Below, piece after piece: positions 20,707-30,178 of a DNA stretch of 64,000 bases. A model generated the notes under the pieces. That model made no database searches, was not told the origin of the DNA, and saw only the letters and a list, made by a program, of their open reading frames with translations. A program made the translations under genes and the position numbers. Position 1 is the stretch's first letter, and every line of letters begins with the position of its first letter. Source of the DNA: Candidatus Formimonas warabiya (lineage in GTDB: Bacteria > Bacillota > Dehalobacteriia > Dehalobacteriales > Dehalobacteriaceae); the NCBI RefSeq assembly GCF_002777255.1, contig NZ_CP017634.1:3360903-3424902 (forward strand). The letters are read 5' to 3'.

Positions 20707-21588
20707 TTATCTTACTAAGACTTCTGTTTTTTCCGGCAATACCGCCTTAAGAGCAGTAATCGCCACCTCCAGTTGGGCATCATCGGGTTCCCGGGTAGTC
20801 AGTTTTTGCAGCCAAAGGCCGGGAGCTACTAAAAAACGCACCAGCTTAGACTCACAGTGACGGCCGGAAAACTTGATCACCTCATAAGCTAATCCGGCAA
20901 CCACCGGCATCATCACTAACTTAATTAAGATACGCAGCCATACCGTTGTCTGCCCCACGAAAGTAAAAATAAAAATCATCAGCAGCATTACCATCAAAAT
21001 GAAGCTGGTGCCGCACCGGGGGTGAATGGTACTGTATTTTCGCGCATTTTCCGGTATTAATTCTTCACCGGCCTCATATGTGGAAAGGGTTTTATGCTCT
21101 GCCCCGTGATAGGCAAAAATGCGCTGAATATCCTTCATCCGGCCGATGGCAACCACATACCCAATAAAAAGACCGATCCGGATCAGCCCCTCCAGAGTAC
21201 TGCGCCCAAACTGCCCGATATAGGGCAGGGCAAAGGCTGCTACCGATACCGGGACGACGATAAATAGGCCGATCCCTAAAACAAGGGCAATTCCCACGGT
21301 AACGATTAATTCCCATGAAGTTAACTGCTCTTCTTCCGATTCCCCCACCTGACTGGCAGACCAGGTGATCGCCTGCATGCCTAAAATTAACGACTCAAAC
21401 AAGGAGACACACCCTCTGAGGATGGGCCACTTCAGCACAGGGAATCTTTCTCTTAAAGGAACACGGGTACTTTCTTTCAAAACAATTTCGTTGGAAGGCT
21501 TGCGCACAGCAATCGCGCTGCCCCCTGCACCCAACATCATCACGCCTTCGATCACAGCCTGACCACCATATTGAAATGGCTTCGCCAT
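20707..21588 (-). CDS. DUF1385 membrane protein (YqhQ-like)
   Basis: A 293-residue protein beginning KPFQYGGQAVIEGVMMLG, the DUF1385 signature. Several membrane helices (about residues 95-130 and 140-160, and a pair near 200-235) and a conserved AYHGAEHKT motif suggest a metal- or substrate-binding site at the membrane. Function is unknown; the family is often next to prfA and rpmE in Clostridia and may serve envelope or translation-linked quality control, which is only a guess. It opens the operon DUF1385-prfA-prmC-chrA. Confidence 0.9.
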   Translation of the reverse strand: MAKPFQYGGQAVIEGVMMLGAGGSAIAVRKPSNEIVLKESTRVPLRERFPVLKWPILRGCVSLFESLILGMQAITWSASQVGESEEEQLTSWELIVTVGIALVLGIGLFIVVPVSVAAFALPYIGQFGRSTLEGLIRIGLFIGYVVAIGRMKDIQRIFAYHGAEHKTLSTYEAGEELIPENARKYSTIHPRCGTSFILMVMLLMIFIFTFVGQTTVWLRILIKLVMMPVVAGLAYEVIKFSGRHCESKLVRFLVAPGLWLQKLTTREPDDAQLEVAITALKAVLPEKTEVLVR

Positions 21589-21616
21589 TTTAGCACCTTC
21601 TTTCTACCTAAAACAC

Positions 21617-21645
21617 ATTATACTCAATTAAAGTATTCCAGGCAA
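21617..21645 (-). promoter_or_regulatory. Sigma-A-type promoter before the DUF1385-prfA-prmC operon
   Basis: TTGCCT (21640-21645) and a perfect TATAAT (21617-21622) are separated by 17 bases, about 30 bases upstream of the DUF1385 start and just downstream of the rpmE terminator. Confidence 0.65.
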
Positions 21646-21653
21646 GACGGGGA

Positions 21654-21688
21654 AAATAAAGAAAGAGCAGAGCACTTGAGCTCTGCTT
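21654..21688 (-). terminator. Intrinsic terminator of rpmE
   Basis: AGCAGAGC pairs with GCTCTGCT around a 6-base loop, directly after the rpmE stop. On the minus strand the stem is followed by CTTTCTTTATTTT, a good U-rich tail. Confidence 0.75.
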
Positions 21689-21892
21689 TTATTTGATGCC
21701 GTATTTTTTCTTAAATTTATCAACACGCCCACCTTGTTCCACCAGCAATCTCTTGCTTCCTGTGTAGAAGGGGTGACATTGCGAACAAACCTCCACCCTG
21801 ATGCTCTTTTTGGTAGAGCCGGTGGTAAATTTATTACCGCATGCGCAAACAACTTCTACTTCCTGGTATTTCGGATGAATACCTTCTTTCAT
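21689..21892 (-). CDS. rpmE: 50S ribosomal protein bL31 (zinc-binding form)
   Basis: 67 residues. MKEGIHPKY start and the zinc-binding cysteines are intact (CACGNKF and [10 protein letters not shown]), so this is the C+ form that stores zinc; the zinc-free YtiA form lacks them. The ATG at 21892 follows GAGGTGA; an in-frame GTG 9 bases upstream is part of that site. It is followed directly by an intrinsic terminator. Confidence 0.97.
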   Translation of the reverse strand: MKEGIHPKYQEVEVVCACGNKFTTGSTKKSIRVEVCSQCHPFYTGSKRLLVEQGGRVDKFKKKYGIK

Positions 21893-22028
21893 GCCCGTCA
21901 CCTCTTTTCTTACCCTAACTTGACCATTTTATGTCAACGGGCAACATTATAGCATATTGGGATTAATTTGTAAACAGCAAAACTGGAACACGTCAAGGGC
22001 ATCGGAGAATCATTACACCGCGCTTTTC

Positions 22029-22051
22029 AATTCAAGAACCGTCCCTGAATT
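22029..22051. repeat. Single REP-like palindrome with GGGACGGTTC core (copy 3)
   Basis: On the minus strand, AATTCA-GGGACGGTTCT-TGAATT: the loop core of the dispersed family is held by a completely different 6-bp stem. It overlaps the stop codon of the radical SAM gene, placing a hairpin at its 3' end. Confidence 0.55.
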
Positions 22052-23330
22052 ACTCACGCATCACGGCTCTGGAATAGTTGCCTATTTCCAAATCAGGTAC
22101 TTCCTGCCGCAGCATGCTGATCATGCCGGGAATTCCCCTTGTTTTGTACTTCCTTTCGGGAAGGATTGTTAAAAAATACGCCGGATCAATATTTAAATTT
22201 CTTAATTGTACTTTTTTCACTTCCGCCCTCTTGATTAAATCGATTAAACCTTTTATTTCAGATTCGTCATCGGTAAAGCCGGGAAAGGCCAGCAAATTTA
22301 GGGAAGTAAAAACCCCTGCCCGGGCGGCATAAGCCAGTGAATCAATCACGTTCCCCATGCCATAATTTCGGGGACGATGATAGGCGTGATAGATTTGGGC
22401 CGTAGGGCTGATCATGCTTACCCGCATCGCATCGATACCAGCATCCACAATCTTTTTAATATTTGCCGTATGCCCTGCGTTGGTGTTGATGTTGATCGTC
22501 CCCTGAGCGGTCTCCTTGCGCACCTGTTTGATACTTTCCGCAATCAAGCCGGCCTGAAGAGACGGCTCTCCTTCACAGCCCTGGCCGAAGCTGATCATGG
22601 CATTCTCTCCGCTATGCAGATGGGGCACAGCCAATTCAACAATTTCCTGGACGGTGGGGACAAAATTCAATCGTCTCTGGGGCGCCGGACAGCATTCTGA
22701 GGGTTGAGATGAAATGCATCCCACACACAGGGCATTGCATTCCGGCGAAACGGGGATTCCCCCTTCCCACCTGCCGTAAAAAATGTTTTGGGCGGTAAAG
22801 CAGCCGTATTCCAAAGAACAGGTAGCCAATTGAGCTACCAGCCGGTTTTGGGGAAACTCCCGCTTTTTTCTATTTACCCGTTCCGGCAGATCATGTGTAT
22901 GATAATTTTCCGGGTTCCAGAGAAAATCCTCATCGGTCTGAACTGCCGCCACCACAAATTTGCCCCGGTGAAGGCCTACTGCCGTATAACCCAACAAGGG
23001 AAGAGTTTTTTGCCCTTTCGCACCGGCATAGGCAGGCACCAGGGTCCGTGTAAAGCCTTGAGGAAGCAAAGCCCCTACCGCCCAAACCCTTTCTTTGTTT
23101 CTCCTGTACGGATTAAAGCCTAAGGACAGGAACTTCCCCGTGTGCCTGTCTATCCCCAGCGGGAGCCGGCCGGGCAGGGCAGTCAGGGTGGCTCCCTGGG
23201 GAAGAGGAATCAGCTCATCCGGTCGGGGAGAGACAAGAGAGAATCCTGTCCGTCCGGCCATCTTCAGGCCAGGCAGATCCAATAACTCGCCGTTACTTCG
23301 GGCAAAAAGCAGATTAGGCACGCATACCAT
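22050..23330 (-). CDS. Radical SAM protein of unknown substrate
   Basis: 426 residues. A radical SAM cluster motif CNALCVGC (CxxxCxxC, about residues 195-202) is followed by the barrel strands with GQGCEGEPSL and INTNAGHT. The first 180 residues form an extra N-terminal region without a named domain, and further Cys residues follow the cluster motif (SECCPAP). It is not an obvious match to biotin, lipoate, menaquinone or methylthiotransferase enzymes. The context, between rpmE and the LysM-M23 peptidase, gives no pathway. The ATG at 23330 has AAAGG touching it; a GTG at 23321 would have proper spacing. Confidence 0.85.
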   Translation of the reverse strand: MVCVPNLLFARSNGELLDLPGLKMAGRTGFSLVSPRPDELIPLPQGATLTALPGRLPLGIDRHTGKFLSLGFNPYRRNKERVWAVGALLPQGFTRTLVPAYAGAKGQKTLPLLGYTAVGLHRGKFVVAAVQTDEDFLWNPENYHTHDLPERVNRKKREFPQNRLVAQLATCSLEYGCFTAQNIFYGRWEGGIPVSPECNALCVGCISSQPSECCPAPQRRLNFVPTVQEIVELAVPHLHSGENAMISFGQGCEGEPSLQAGLIAESIKQVRKETAQGTININTNAGHTANIKKIVDAGIDAMRVSMISPTAQIYHAYHRPRNYGMGNVIDSLAYAARAGVFTSLNLLAFPGFTDDESEIKGLIDLIKRAEVKKVQLRNLNIDPAYFLTILPERKYKTRGIPGMISMLRQEVPDLEIGNYSRAVMRE

Positions 23331-23347
23331 CCTTTACTAAAAAAGTC

Positions 23348-23373
23348 CGGGACTCGGGATCCGGGTACCGGGA
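23348..23373. repeat. Palindromic GGATCC/GGGTACC-type repeat (copy B)
   Basis: The run CCGGGACTCGGGATCCGGG continues into TACCGGG, made of the same units as the copies at 18.15, 24.42, 26.49 and 36.66 kb. It lies upstream of the radical SAM gene and downstream of the M23 peptidase terminator. Confidence 0.6.
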
Positions 23374-23410
23374 AACCATCAAAGCAGGAATTCGGGTCCT
23401 GGGATTGCCA

Positions 23411-23442
23411 AAAAAATAAGGCGATAAACTATATCGCCTTTT
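23411..23442 (-). terminator. Intrinsic terminator of the LysM-M23 gene
   Basis: AGGCGATA pairs with TATCGCCT around a 5-base loop. On the minus strand the stem is followed by TATTTTTTT. The plus-strand side also ends in TTTT, so it may work in both directions. Confidence 0.8.
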
Positions 23443-23478
23443 AATGTATGTTACCTGAATAAGAAAGTCAAGTGAGAA

Positions 23479-24318
23479 TTATAATTTAGGCAAATAACGC
23501 ATCGGATCCACTGTCTTGCCGTTTACATGAATTTCCAGGTGCAAGTGAGGACCGGTGGTTCTACCCGTATCACCCACCCGGGCAATTATTTGCCCCTTAT
23601 TTACCTGCTGTCCTTTTTTGACAAGCAGTTTAGAGGCATGTCCGTAAACAGATTGTATTTCATTGCCGTGATCAATGGTAATAGAGTACCCATAAATAGC
23701 GCGCCATCCTGAAAAAATCACGTTCCCGGCTTCTACGGCCCGGATTGGTGTTCCCGTCTTGGCGGCAATATCCGTTCCATGGTGAAAACCGCTTTTTCTC
23801 CACCCGTAACCGGAACTGATGATCCCCATTACCGGCAGAGACAATCCGCTTAGTCCCCGGGAGGCGACATTGAGCGCAGGTTTGGCAGCGACTCTGACAG
23901 GGGTCATTTCCTCAGCACTTTGTACCGGTATCTTGATCACCTGGCCGATTTTTAGCCTGCCTGGATCGGTAATTTGGTTGTAGCTAACCAGATCATCCAC
24001 ATGGACCCCGTATTTTTGAGCAACATTCCACAAGGTATCTCCCGCTTCCAAAGAATAGTTAATTTCCGGTTCCCTGGGGACATAAATACGCTGTCCTTGA
24101 AGAACCCTTGCGTCCGTATCTAAATTATTCATGGCTGCCAGCAGCTCAAAATCAACTCCGTAGTGTTGGGAAATCCTGCTCAGGGTATCTCCCGCTTCCA
24201 CATAGTAGGTAATCCGGTAGGAATTTTCATTCTCTTCCTCAGTGGCGGAAACCTGTATGGGAAACAATATGAATAGGACAGCGGTCATCACGGCAATGTA
24301 TTTTGTGGCTTTATTCAT
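23479..24318 (-). CDS. Secreted LysM-M23 murein endopeptidase
   Basis: 279 residues. Signal peptide (residues about 1-25, cleavage near VSA). LysM domains at about 36-82 and 87-132 (each with V/L-E-A-G-D-T-L motif and N-L/I-x-P-G-like turn) bind peptidoglycan. The M23 zinc peptidase domain (about 160-275) has GFHHGTDIAA and GPHLHLEIHV, supplying the zinc and catalytic histidines. It should cleave peptide cross-links outside the membrane. It is monocistronic with its own terminator, and may act in growth, sporulation or germination. Confidence 0.93.
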   Translation of the reverse strand: MNKATKYIAVMTAVLFILFPIQVSATEEENENSYRITYYVEAGDTLSRISQHYGVDFELLAAMNNLDTDARVLQGQRIYVPREPEINYSLEAGDTLWNVAQKYGVHVDDLVSYNQITDPGRLKIGQVIKIPVQSAEEMTPVRVAAKPALNVASRGLSGLSLPVMGIISSGYGWRKSGFHHGTDIAAKTGTPIRAVEAGNVIFSGWRAIYGYSITIDHGNEIQSVYGHASKLLVKKGQQVNKGQIIARVGDTGRTTGPHLHLEIHVNGKTVDPMRYLPKL

Positions 24319-24411
24319 GCATTTCCAACTCCTTCCTGAGAACCACTCGTCCTATATAATTGACAAAAGGTGGGAAAAATATACGCAGGAGAAAGCTCAG
24401 AGCTTTTTTCT

Positions 24412-24441
24412 GGATCCGGGAACCGGTTACCGGGTACCGGG
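24412..24441. repeat. Palindromic GGATCC/GGGTACC-type repeat (copy C)
   Basis: GGATCCGGG, AACCGGTTACC and GGGTACCGGG in succession. It lies in the 249-base gap between rho and the LysM-M23 gene; no clear rho-gene terminator or promoter was seen in the rest of that gap. Confidence 0.6.
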
Positions 24442-24567
24442 AAAACAAAAAAGATAGGTCCGGTCGTATGCCATCTCTATCTCTTTCGATAATTTGATCT
24501 CAGGTTTCTGTACACCTTTGCTGAGTCCACAAATTTTCCCAGACCGTCTCCTCGACTCTTGAAAAGC

Positions 24568-25821
24568 CTACTCGGGGAACAGCTTTGGTAAGGCTCTAAG
24601 CAAATCCGCATTGGTTTTGGTTTTATCCAGGGCATCTATAAGCATTTCCGTTACTTCCACACTGTTCATGGAAGCCGTGATGCGGCGGAAATGCCACATT
24701 AACTCAATTTCCTCTTTGTTTAGCAGCAGATCTTCCCGTCTGGTCCCGGACCGTTTCAGGTCAATGGCAGGGAATAATCTTCTTTCCGCCAGCTTCCGGT
24801 CCAGCACCAGCTCCATGTTGCCGGTACCCTTAAATTCTTCAAAGATCACATCGTCCATCCGGCTTCCCGTTTCGATCAGGGCCGTGGCCAATATGGTCAG
24901 GCTGCCCCCCTCTTCAACTTTACGGGCCGCGCCAAAAAACCTTTTCGGTTTATGTAAAGAGATAGGATCCAATCCCCCGGACAAGGTTCTGCCGCTGGGA
25001 GGAATGACCAGGTTGTTGGCCCGGGCCAGCCGGGTAATACTATCCATGAGGATCACCACATCCCTTTTATGTTCCACCAGCCTTTTTGCCCTTTCCAATA
25101 CCATGTCGGCAACTTTGACATGATTTTCCGGCAGTTCATCAAAAGTGGAACTGATGACTTCCGCTTTCACGGAACGGGAAATATCGGTTACTTCCTCCGG
25201 ACGCTCGTCAATGAGCAGGATCATCAGCTTGACATCCGGATAATTTTGACTGATACTGTTGGCGATCTTTTTCAGCAGGGTGGTCTTTCCTGCCTTTGGA
25301 GGCGCCAGAATCAATCCTCTCTGTCCCTTTCCCAGGGGAGCAATCAGATCGATCATCCGGGTCGCCAGGTCCCGTTCTTTCGTTTCCAGAGTAATTCTCT
25401 CCTGGGGATAAATGGGCGTAAGTCCCTCAAAATGGGACCTTTCGGGGGAAAACTCCGGGTCCATATCATTGATAGATTCTACCCTGAGCAAAGCATAATA
25501 TTTTTCGCTATCTTTCGGTTTTCTGATTTGACCTGCCACGCAGTCACCTGTACGCAAATCAAATCTTCGTATTTGAGAGGGAGATACATACATATCTTCC
25601 GCACTGGGCAAATAGCCCACAGGCCGTAAAAAGCCATAACCGTCCGGCAAACGTTCCAGGATTCCTTTGGCAAAAAGCAGCCCGTCTTTTTCCGTTTTTG
25701 TCTTCATAATTTCCAAAATCAATTCTTTTTTATGCAATTGATAATACCGCGGAATTTCCAATTCCCGGCCGATTTTATATAATTCGGCCATGGTCTTGGC
25801 TTCCAAATCCGCAACTGACAT
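24568..25821 (-). CDS. rho: Transcription termination factor Rho
   Basis: A hexameric RNA helicase that ends transcripts lacking intrinsic terminators. 417 residues: N-terminal Rho_N helices (residues 1-45), the cold-shock-like RNA-binding domain (about 48-120, GYGFLRP), and the RecA-type ATPase with P-loop [13 protein letters not shown] (about 170) and Walker [15 protein letters not shown]. Located between DUF2062 and the peptidase, in the glpX-rho-rpmE arrangement known from Bacillus, here interrupted by two genes. Confidence 0.98.
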   Translation of the reverse strand: MSVADLEAKTMAELYKIGRELEIPRYYQLHKKELILEIMKTKTEKDGLLFAKGILERLPDGYGFLRPVGYLPSAEDMYVSPSQIRRFDLRTGDCVAGQIRKPKDSEKYYALLRVESINDMDPEFSPERSHFEGLTPIYPQERITLETKERDLATRMIDLIAPLGKGQRGLILAPPKAGKTTLLKKIANSISQNYPDVKLMILLIDERPEEVTDISRSVKAEVISSTFDELPENHVKVADMVLERAKRLVEHKRDVVILMDSITRLARANNLVIPPSGRTLSGGLDPISLHKPKRFFGAARKVEEGGSLTILATALIETGSRMDDVIFEEFKGTGNMELVLDRKLAERRLFPAIDLKRSGTRREDLLLNKEEIELMWHFRRITASMNSVEVTEMLIDALDKTKTNADLLRALPKLFPE

Positions 25822-25855
25822 ATGAACCTCCTACAAACTTTTCTTTTTTTATTTT

Positions 25856-26317
25856 TTATTGAATCACGGTACTGTTGATTCGTCTTTTCCGGTTCCGAAA
25901 ATTCCTGATCAGATACAAGGAAATAAAATAAACAGCCACACTGCTTATCAGGGCATTAATCACACTGCCCAAAAAAAAGGCATCGCTTAAATTTTTGATA
26001 CTGTCCAGGCTCAAAGAAAATCCCTTCGGCACATCTACCTTTTCCACCGGTCGCCCCAGAATAATGCGTCCCACAAAAATATTGGCGGCATAAAAGGGTA
26101 GAATCAGCCATTTAAGAGCAAGAGAAGTAACCACGGCGGAAATGCGGTTTACTCTTCCTATCGTGGCAAACAGATAAGCAAATATGGCTCCCAACCCAAA
26201 AGTGGGCAGAAAATCTACCCCAACACCAATTGCAATTCCTTTGGCAATTAACTCAGGTTTTCCCCTCAAGCGCATAATTCTTAACATTTTTAAACGAAGC
26301 CAGCGCCTACACTTCAT
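25856..26317 (-). CDS. DUF2062 membrane protein
   Basis: A 153-residue protein with a basic N-terminus and three hydrophobic segments. The stretch IAKGIAIGVGVDFLPTFGLGAI is the DUF2062 hallmark (a Gly-rich helix followed by F-x-P-x-[FW]-G). Function is unknown. It precedes rho by about 35 bases and could be cotranscribed with it. Confidence 0.82.
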   Translation of the reverse strand: MKCRRWLRLKMLRIMRLRGKPELIAKGIAIGVGVDFLPTFGLGAIFAYLFATIGRVNRISAVVTSLALKWLILPFYAANIFVGRIILGRPVEKVDVPKGFSLSLDSIKNLSDAFFLGSVINALISSVAVYFISLYLIRNFRNRKRRINSTVIQ

Positions 26318-26482
26318 TATTTGTTAATTCTCCCCCGCAAATAAGTCGTCTGTCATCCGCAGCAACAAAAGTCAACCGGAAATACTCTGGCAAGGTAATC
26401 ATTGTTTGGTGAAAATTATTTTTGAAAAAACAGGAGATAACAATGATGTGACTAGAAAGCCCTGGGGCTTTTTACAGAATTA

Positions 26483-26498
26483 GGGATCCGGGTACCGG
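26483..26498. repeat. Palindromic GGATCC/GGGTACC-type repeat (copy D) in a 381-base gap
   Basis: GGGATCCGGGTACCGG sits between GGGGCTTT (26464-26471) and AAAGCCC (26514-26520), as though inserted in the loop of an older hairpin. The rest of the gap 26318-26698 contains an inverted repeat AAAGCCCTGGGGCTTTTT (26456-26473), the glpX terminator and AT-rich sequence; I see no gene. Confidence 0.55.
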
Positions 26499-26561
26499 AA
26501 TTGACAATACCCCAAAGCCCACTGGTGGGGTCGACAAAAACTCTCTTCGTGCTCAGATTGC

Positions 26562-26593
26562 AAAAAAGTCTTCCAGCGAAGCAGGAAGACTTT
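26562..26593 (-). terminator. Intrinsic terminator downstream of glpX
   Basis: AAAGTCTTCC pairs with GGAAGACTTT around a 9-base loop. On the minus strand the stem runs straight into TTTTTT. It ends the spo0F-to-glpX series. Confidence 0.85.
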
Positions 26594-26698
26594 CACTTTA
26601 GTTAGAGTATACCACCAAAAAAGTTTTTTAGTCAATCATTCCCTGAACAGTTCTAAAATTTCACAAATAAAACACCTTTGCCCCATCCGGAACCTGGA

Positions 26699-27676
26699 TT
26701 AACACATCACATTCAATTTTCCAATTAAGGGCTTTTTAGCAAAGATATGCGTGGCTTCAATGAACCGGATCGTTCCTGTTTTTGCTCTCATTACCAAAGA
26801 ATATGTTTTTGCCCCCGTGGCATTATATTCTACACCTTTGAGCAAACTGCTGTCCGTAATGCCGGTAGCGCTAAAAATGACATCATCTCCCCGCACCAGA
26901 TCATTCATGGTGAGCATGCGATTCACATCACCGATTCCCATCGTTAAGGCCCGATTATACTCTTCTTCGTTGGTAGGCATTAGCCGCCCCTGCATTTCTC
27001 CTCCTAAACACTTCAGAGCGGCCGCAGCAATTACGCCTTCAGGGGCCCCTCCGATACCCATCATCACGTCAACGCCCGACCCGGCTACGGCTGCTGCTAC
27101 AGCAGGGGATACATCCCCGTCTGAAATAAGCCTGATCCGTGCCCCGCAGTCCCGGACGTCCTTAATCACCTGCTCATGCCGGTCCCGGTCCAAAATCACC
27201 ACAGTAAGGTCGTTGAGAGATTTTTTCAAGGCGCTTGCCACTGCTTTCAGATTGTCCCTGACCGGGGCATCCAGGCTAATTTTCCCGGCGGCTCCCGGGC
27301 CCACGGCAATTTTATTCATATACATATCCGGGGCATGGAGCAGGCATCCTGATTCCGCCACGGCCAACACGGCAATGGCCCCGTTAAGGCCTTTGGCGAC
27401 CAAATTTGTTCCTTCCAGCGGATCAACGGCTACATCCAGCTTGGGATGACTGCTGTGGCCCAGCTTTTCTCCGATATAAAGCATGGGAGCTTCATCAAGC
27501 TCACCTTCCCCGATCACCACGGTACCGTTCATGGCAATGGTATCAAAAACCGCTCTCATGGCCTTTACGGCAGCGTCGTCTGCGGCAATTTTATCACCCC
27601 GGCCCATCCATCTGGCTGAGGCCAAAGCGGCTGCTTCCGTGACACGTACGAATTCCAAAGTGAATTCTCTTTCCAT
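26699..27676 (-). CDS. glpX: Fructose-1,6-bisphosphatase class II
   Basis: A gluconeogenic enzyme hydrolysing FBP to F6P. 325 residues. It has the metal-binding [11 protein letters not shown] motif and [13 protein letters not shown] of the lithium-sensitive phosphatase fold, [10 protein letters not shown] and [16 protein letters not shown]. It sits with fsa and fba, so three enzymes of the F6P/FBP/triose-P node are encoded together. Confidence 0.97.
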   Translation of the reverse strand: MEREFTLEFVRVTEAAALASARWMGRGDKIAADDAAVKAMRAVFDTIAMNGTVVIGEGELDEAPMLYIGEKLGHSSHPKLDVAVDPLEGTNLVAKGLNGAIAVLAVAESGCLLHAPDMYMNKIAVGPGAAGKISLDAPVRDNLKAVASALKKSLNDLTVVILDRDRHEQVIKDVRDCGARIRLISDGDVSPAVAAAVAGSGVDVMMGIGGAPEGVIAAAALKCLGGEMQGRLMPTNEEEYNRALTMGIGDVNRMLTMNDLVRGDDVIFSATGITDSSLLKGVEYNATGAKTYSLVMRAKTGTIRFIEATHIFAKKPLIGKLNVMC

Positions 27677-27694
27677 CCGGTTCTCCTCCCAAAA

Positions 27695-28342
27695 TTATTT
27701 ATTCTTTACGCTCTCCCAGTCAGCTAAAAATTTAGCGATGCCTGCATCCGTCAAGGGATGCTTGACCATCTGCATCAGTACTTTAAAGGGAACGGTGGCA
27801 ATATCGGCACCCGCCAGGGCAGCTTGAGAAACATGGATGGGGTGCCTGATACTGGCGGCAATGATTTTTGTGGAAAGATAATAATTTTTGAAAACTGCCA
27901 CCATCTCTTCAATCAGATGCATGCCATCATGGCTGACATCATCCAACCGTCCCACAAAGGGACTGACAAAGGCAGCCCCCGCCCTTGCCGCGAGAAGAGC
28001 CTGGTTGGTAGAAAAGATCAGCGTCATGTTCACCTTAATATTATCATGCCTTAAAATATGGGTAGCCTTTAAACCCTCGGGCGTGATGGGAATCTTGATC
28101 ACAATATTGGGGTGAATTTTTGCCAGTTCCCTTGCCTCTTCCACCATGCCCCCGCTTTCCAGGGAAACAACCTCCGCACTGATGGGACCGTCCACCAGGG
28201 AAACGATTTCTTTCACCACTTGTTGAAAGTTTCTGCCCTCTTTCGCAATCAAAGAAGGGTTTGTGGTAACCCCGGAGATCACCCCCAGCGCGTGGGCTTC
28301 CCGGATCTCTTGAATATTGGCACTGTCAATAAACAATAACAA
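27695..28342 (-). CDS. fsa: Fructose-6-phosphate aldolase / TalC-type transaldolase
   Basis: A short (215-residue) transaldolase-family protein with [33 protein letters not shown], the Schiff-base lysine in [12 protein letters not shown] (about residue 84), and [10 protein letters not shown]. Members act either as fructose-6-P aldolase or as transaldolase; sequence alone does not decide. The TTG at 28342 with GGAGG at 8 bases gives the family's usual N-terminus; an in-frame GTG at 28351 is part of the ribosome binding site. Corresponds to Bacillus ywjH. Confidence 0.93.
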   Translation of the reverse strand: MLLFIDSANIQEIREAHALGVISGVTTNPSLIAKEGRNFQQVVKEIVSLVDGPISAEVVSLESGGMVEEARELAKIHPNIVIKIPITPEGLKATHILRHDNIKVNMTLIFSTNQALLAARAGAAFVSPFVGRLDDVSHDGMHLIEEMVAVFKNYYLSTKIIAASIRHPIHVSQAALAGADIATVPFKVLMQMVKHPLTDAGIAKFLADWESVKNK

Positions 28343-28417
28343 TGTTTGCACCTCCAGCTAGAACAAATCCCCTATTCATTATTAATTTCAAAAAGGGGAA
28401 AAAATGATACTTGGGAA

Positions 28418-28451
28418 AAAAGAAATTAAAGAGCAGGGCATCCTGCTCTTT
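28418..28451 (-). terminator. Intrinsic terminator between fba and fsa
   Basis: AAAGAGCAGG pairs with CCTGCTCTTT. The minus-strand tail is TTTAATTTCTTTTTT. It should limit read-through from fba into fsa and glpX; the plus-strand side is also followed by seven T. Confidence 0.8.
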
Positions 28452-28459
28452 TTTTATCC

Positions 28460-29314
28460 TTAGCCCTTACCGGCGCTTCCAAACAGCCTGATCTTTTCCC
28501 GGATCACTGCAGTCATGGCTTTTTTTGCCGGCCCTAATACCTTTCTCGGGTCAATTTCACCGGGGTCTTGGGCGATTACTTCCCGCACCCCTTTCACAAA
28601 AGCCTCTCGAATATTTGTATCTATATTTACTTTTCTTACACCGAGCCGAATCGCCTCCCGGATGGCCTCATCCGGAACCCCGGAGGAGCCATGCAGTACA
28701 ATGGGTATCTTTACCAAAGACTTAATTTTTTCCAATCGGGGGAAATCAAGCTTCGGTTCCCCTTTATACTGGCCATGGGCGGTGCCGATGGCGATCGCTA
28801 AAGCATCGACTCCCGTTGCTTCCGCAAAGATTCTCGCTTCCTCCGGATCGGTAAAAAGAGCCTCTCTCTCATGTACGGTAATGTCGTCTTCCGTGCCGCC
28901 GATTTTCCCCAATTCCGCTTCCACGGAAACGCCCACGGCCCGGGCCACCTCCAGCACTCTTTTGGTGATCTCAATATTCTGGTCCAAAGGCAGTTTGGAA
29001 CCGTCCATCATCACGGAAGAAAAACCATATCGAATACACTGCATCACCTGGGCAAAACTGGTTCCATGGTCAAGATGCAAGGCGATGGGAACTGTTGCCT
29101 GATCTGCAGCAATTTTTGCCAATGCCACAATATAGGCTAGTCCGGCGTACTTGATCGCACCTTGACTGGCCTGAATAATCACGGGAGATTTTTCCGCTTC
29201 CGCGGCATCTACAATCGCTTGAATAATCTCCATGTTATTACAATTAAACGCCCCGACAGCATACCCTTCTCTCTCAGCTTTTTCGAGTAAATCCTTTACT
29301 GGAACTAAAGACAT
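28460..29314 (-). CDS. fba: Fructose-1,6-bisphosphate aldolase class II
   Basis: A zinc-dependent aldolase of 284 residues for the central glycolytic cleavage. Features: GYAVGAFNCNNME start, LHLDHGTSF with the zinc His pair (about residues 80-84), GFSSVMMDGSKLPL, and HGSSGVPDEAI near residue 208. Located between the zinc-ribbon gene and fsa, as spo0F-fba-ywjH in Bacillus. Confidence 0.97.
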   Translation of the reverse strand: MSLVPVKDLLEKAEREGYAVGAFNCNNMEIIQAIVDAAEAEKSPVIIQASQGAIKYAGLAYIVALAKIAADQATVPIALHLDHGTSFAQVMQCIRYGFSSVMMDGSKLPLDQNIEITKRVLEVARAVGVSVEAELGKIGGTEDDITVHEREALFTDPEEARIFAEATGVDALAIAIGTAHGQYKGEPKLDFPRLEKIKSLVKIPIVLHGSSGVPDEAIREAIRLGVRKVNIDTNIREAFVKGVREVIAQDPGEIDPRKVLGPAKKAMTAVIREKIRLFGSAGKG

Positions 29315-29332
29315 TCATTTCACCGTCCTAGA

Positions 29333-30001
29333 TTATTTTTTCCATTGTCCTTTTTTTCTTTTTGGCTTGTGCACGTTCTTAATCACAAATCCTTGATCCG
29401 ATAATTCTATTTTCCCCAATTGTTTTAATGTTAAAAGGTCTTCTTTGGTTTCGGCAAAAATAATTCCCCTGTTGCCGCAATCACTGCACACCATTTCTAA
29501 ACGGTCCGGCAAAATATCCAAATCAATATTATGATTGCCGCATTTGCACGTAATAGCACCTTCGGCAGAAATATTGTTTAAGTATTCCAAAACCTGATAC
29601 ATCACATCCGGGTTATCAAAAAACTCCTCAAAACCGGTGTCTTCAATTAAATCCGCAAATGTGCGCTCTTGATTTTTTACGGCATCCTTCACCTTTTCCT
29701 TAGACCCGACAAAGCCAATCTCCAAACCGGTGTCCAAGCATACCAAAGGAAAGGCTTCCGGTGAAAACAGTTCTTTATAACTCAGATAAAACAAGTGGTT
29801 TGTCTCACACATGCCGCAGTCGGTTTTTAAAGTAAACTTTTTATAATTTGAAGTAGCAATCACCACCGAACTCGCTCCACAATCACAGTCAAAACACACG
29901 CTGCTTTTTCCGGAAAAAGCAAACAGCGAAATGGCATGAAAATTTAATTTTCCACACTTCGGACAGCGCATAGCTAAAACCGTGCCGGTATTAATCACCA
30001 T
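29333..30001 (-). CDS. Multi-zinc-ribbon protein of unknown function
   Basis: About 222 residues with four or five CxxC or CxC pairs: MRCPKCGKLNF, FDCDCGASS, DCGMCETNHL, CKCGNHN and VCSDCGNRG. It looks like two zinc-ribbon halves flanking a helical, acidic middle (about residues 95-145), with a basic C-terminus (KPKRKKGQWKK). No DNA-binding or enzymatic signature is recognised. The ATG at 30001 follows GGGGG at 8 bases; an upstream in-frame start at 30103 lacks a site. It lies between spo0F and fba, so it may have a regulatory task. The function is unknown. Confidence 0.75.
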   Translation of the reverse strand: MVINTGTVLAMRCPKCGKLNFHAISLFAFSGKSSVCFDCDCGASSVVIATSNYKKFTLKTDCGMCETNHLFYLSYKELFSPEAFPLVCLDTGLEIGFVGSKEKVKDAVKNQERTFADLIEDTGFEEFFDNPDVMYQVLEYLNNISAEGAITCKCGNHNIDLDILPDRLEMVCSDCGNRGIIFAETKEDLLTLKQLGKIELSDQGFVIKNVHKPKRKKGQWKK

Positions 30002-30178
30002 CCATGCATCCCCCTTTAAAGCAATGGCCCCGGCCAACTTCAGGAATAAAAAAACAAAAGGGATACAGACCCGCTTGTTAGGCGTGTCTTTTTCACACCT
30101 CATACCCTCATGTTGGTACTATTTCGCCATCCTGCGACAAATTCCTGCAAAATTTTTATCTTCAGGAGTGAGGACTTA

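Noticed and set aside
19904..20860. Long open frame opposite prfA and the DUF1385 gene (318 codons, plus strand)
   Set aside because: It is antisense to two well-supported genes, has a low-complexity His/Phe-rich composition and no ribosome binding site.
26456..26473. Plus-strand terminator AAAGCCC...GGGCTTTTT
   Set aside because: No plus-strand gene ends here; it is recorded only as a hairpin in the gap.
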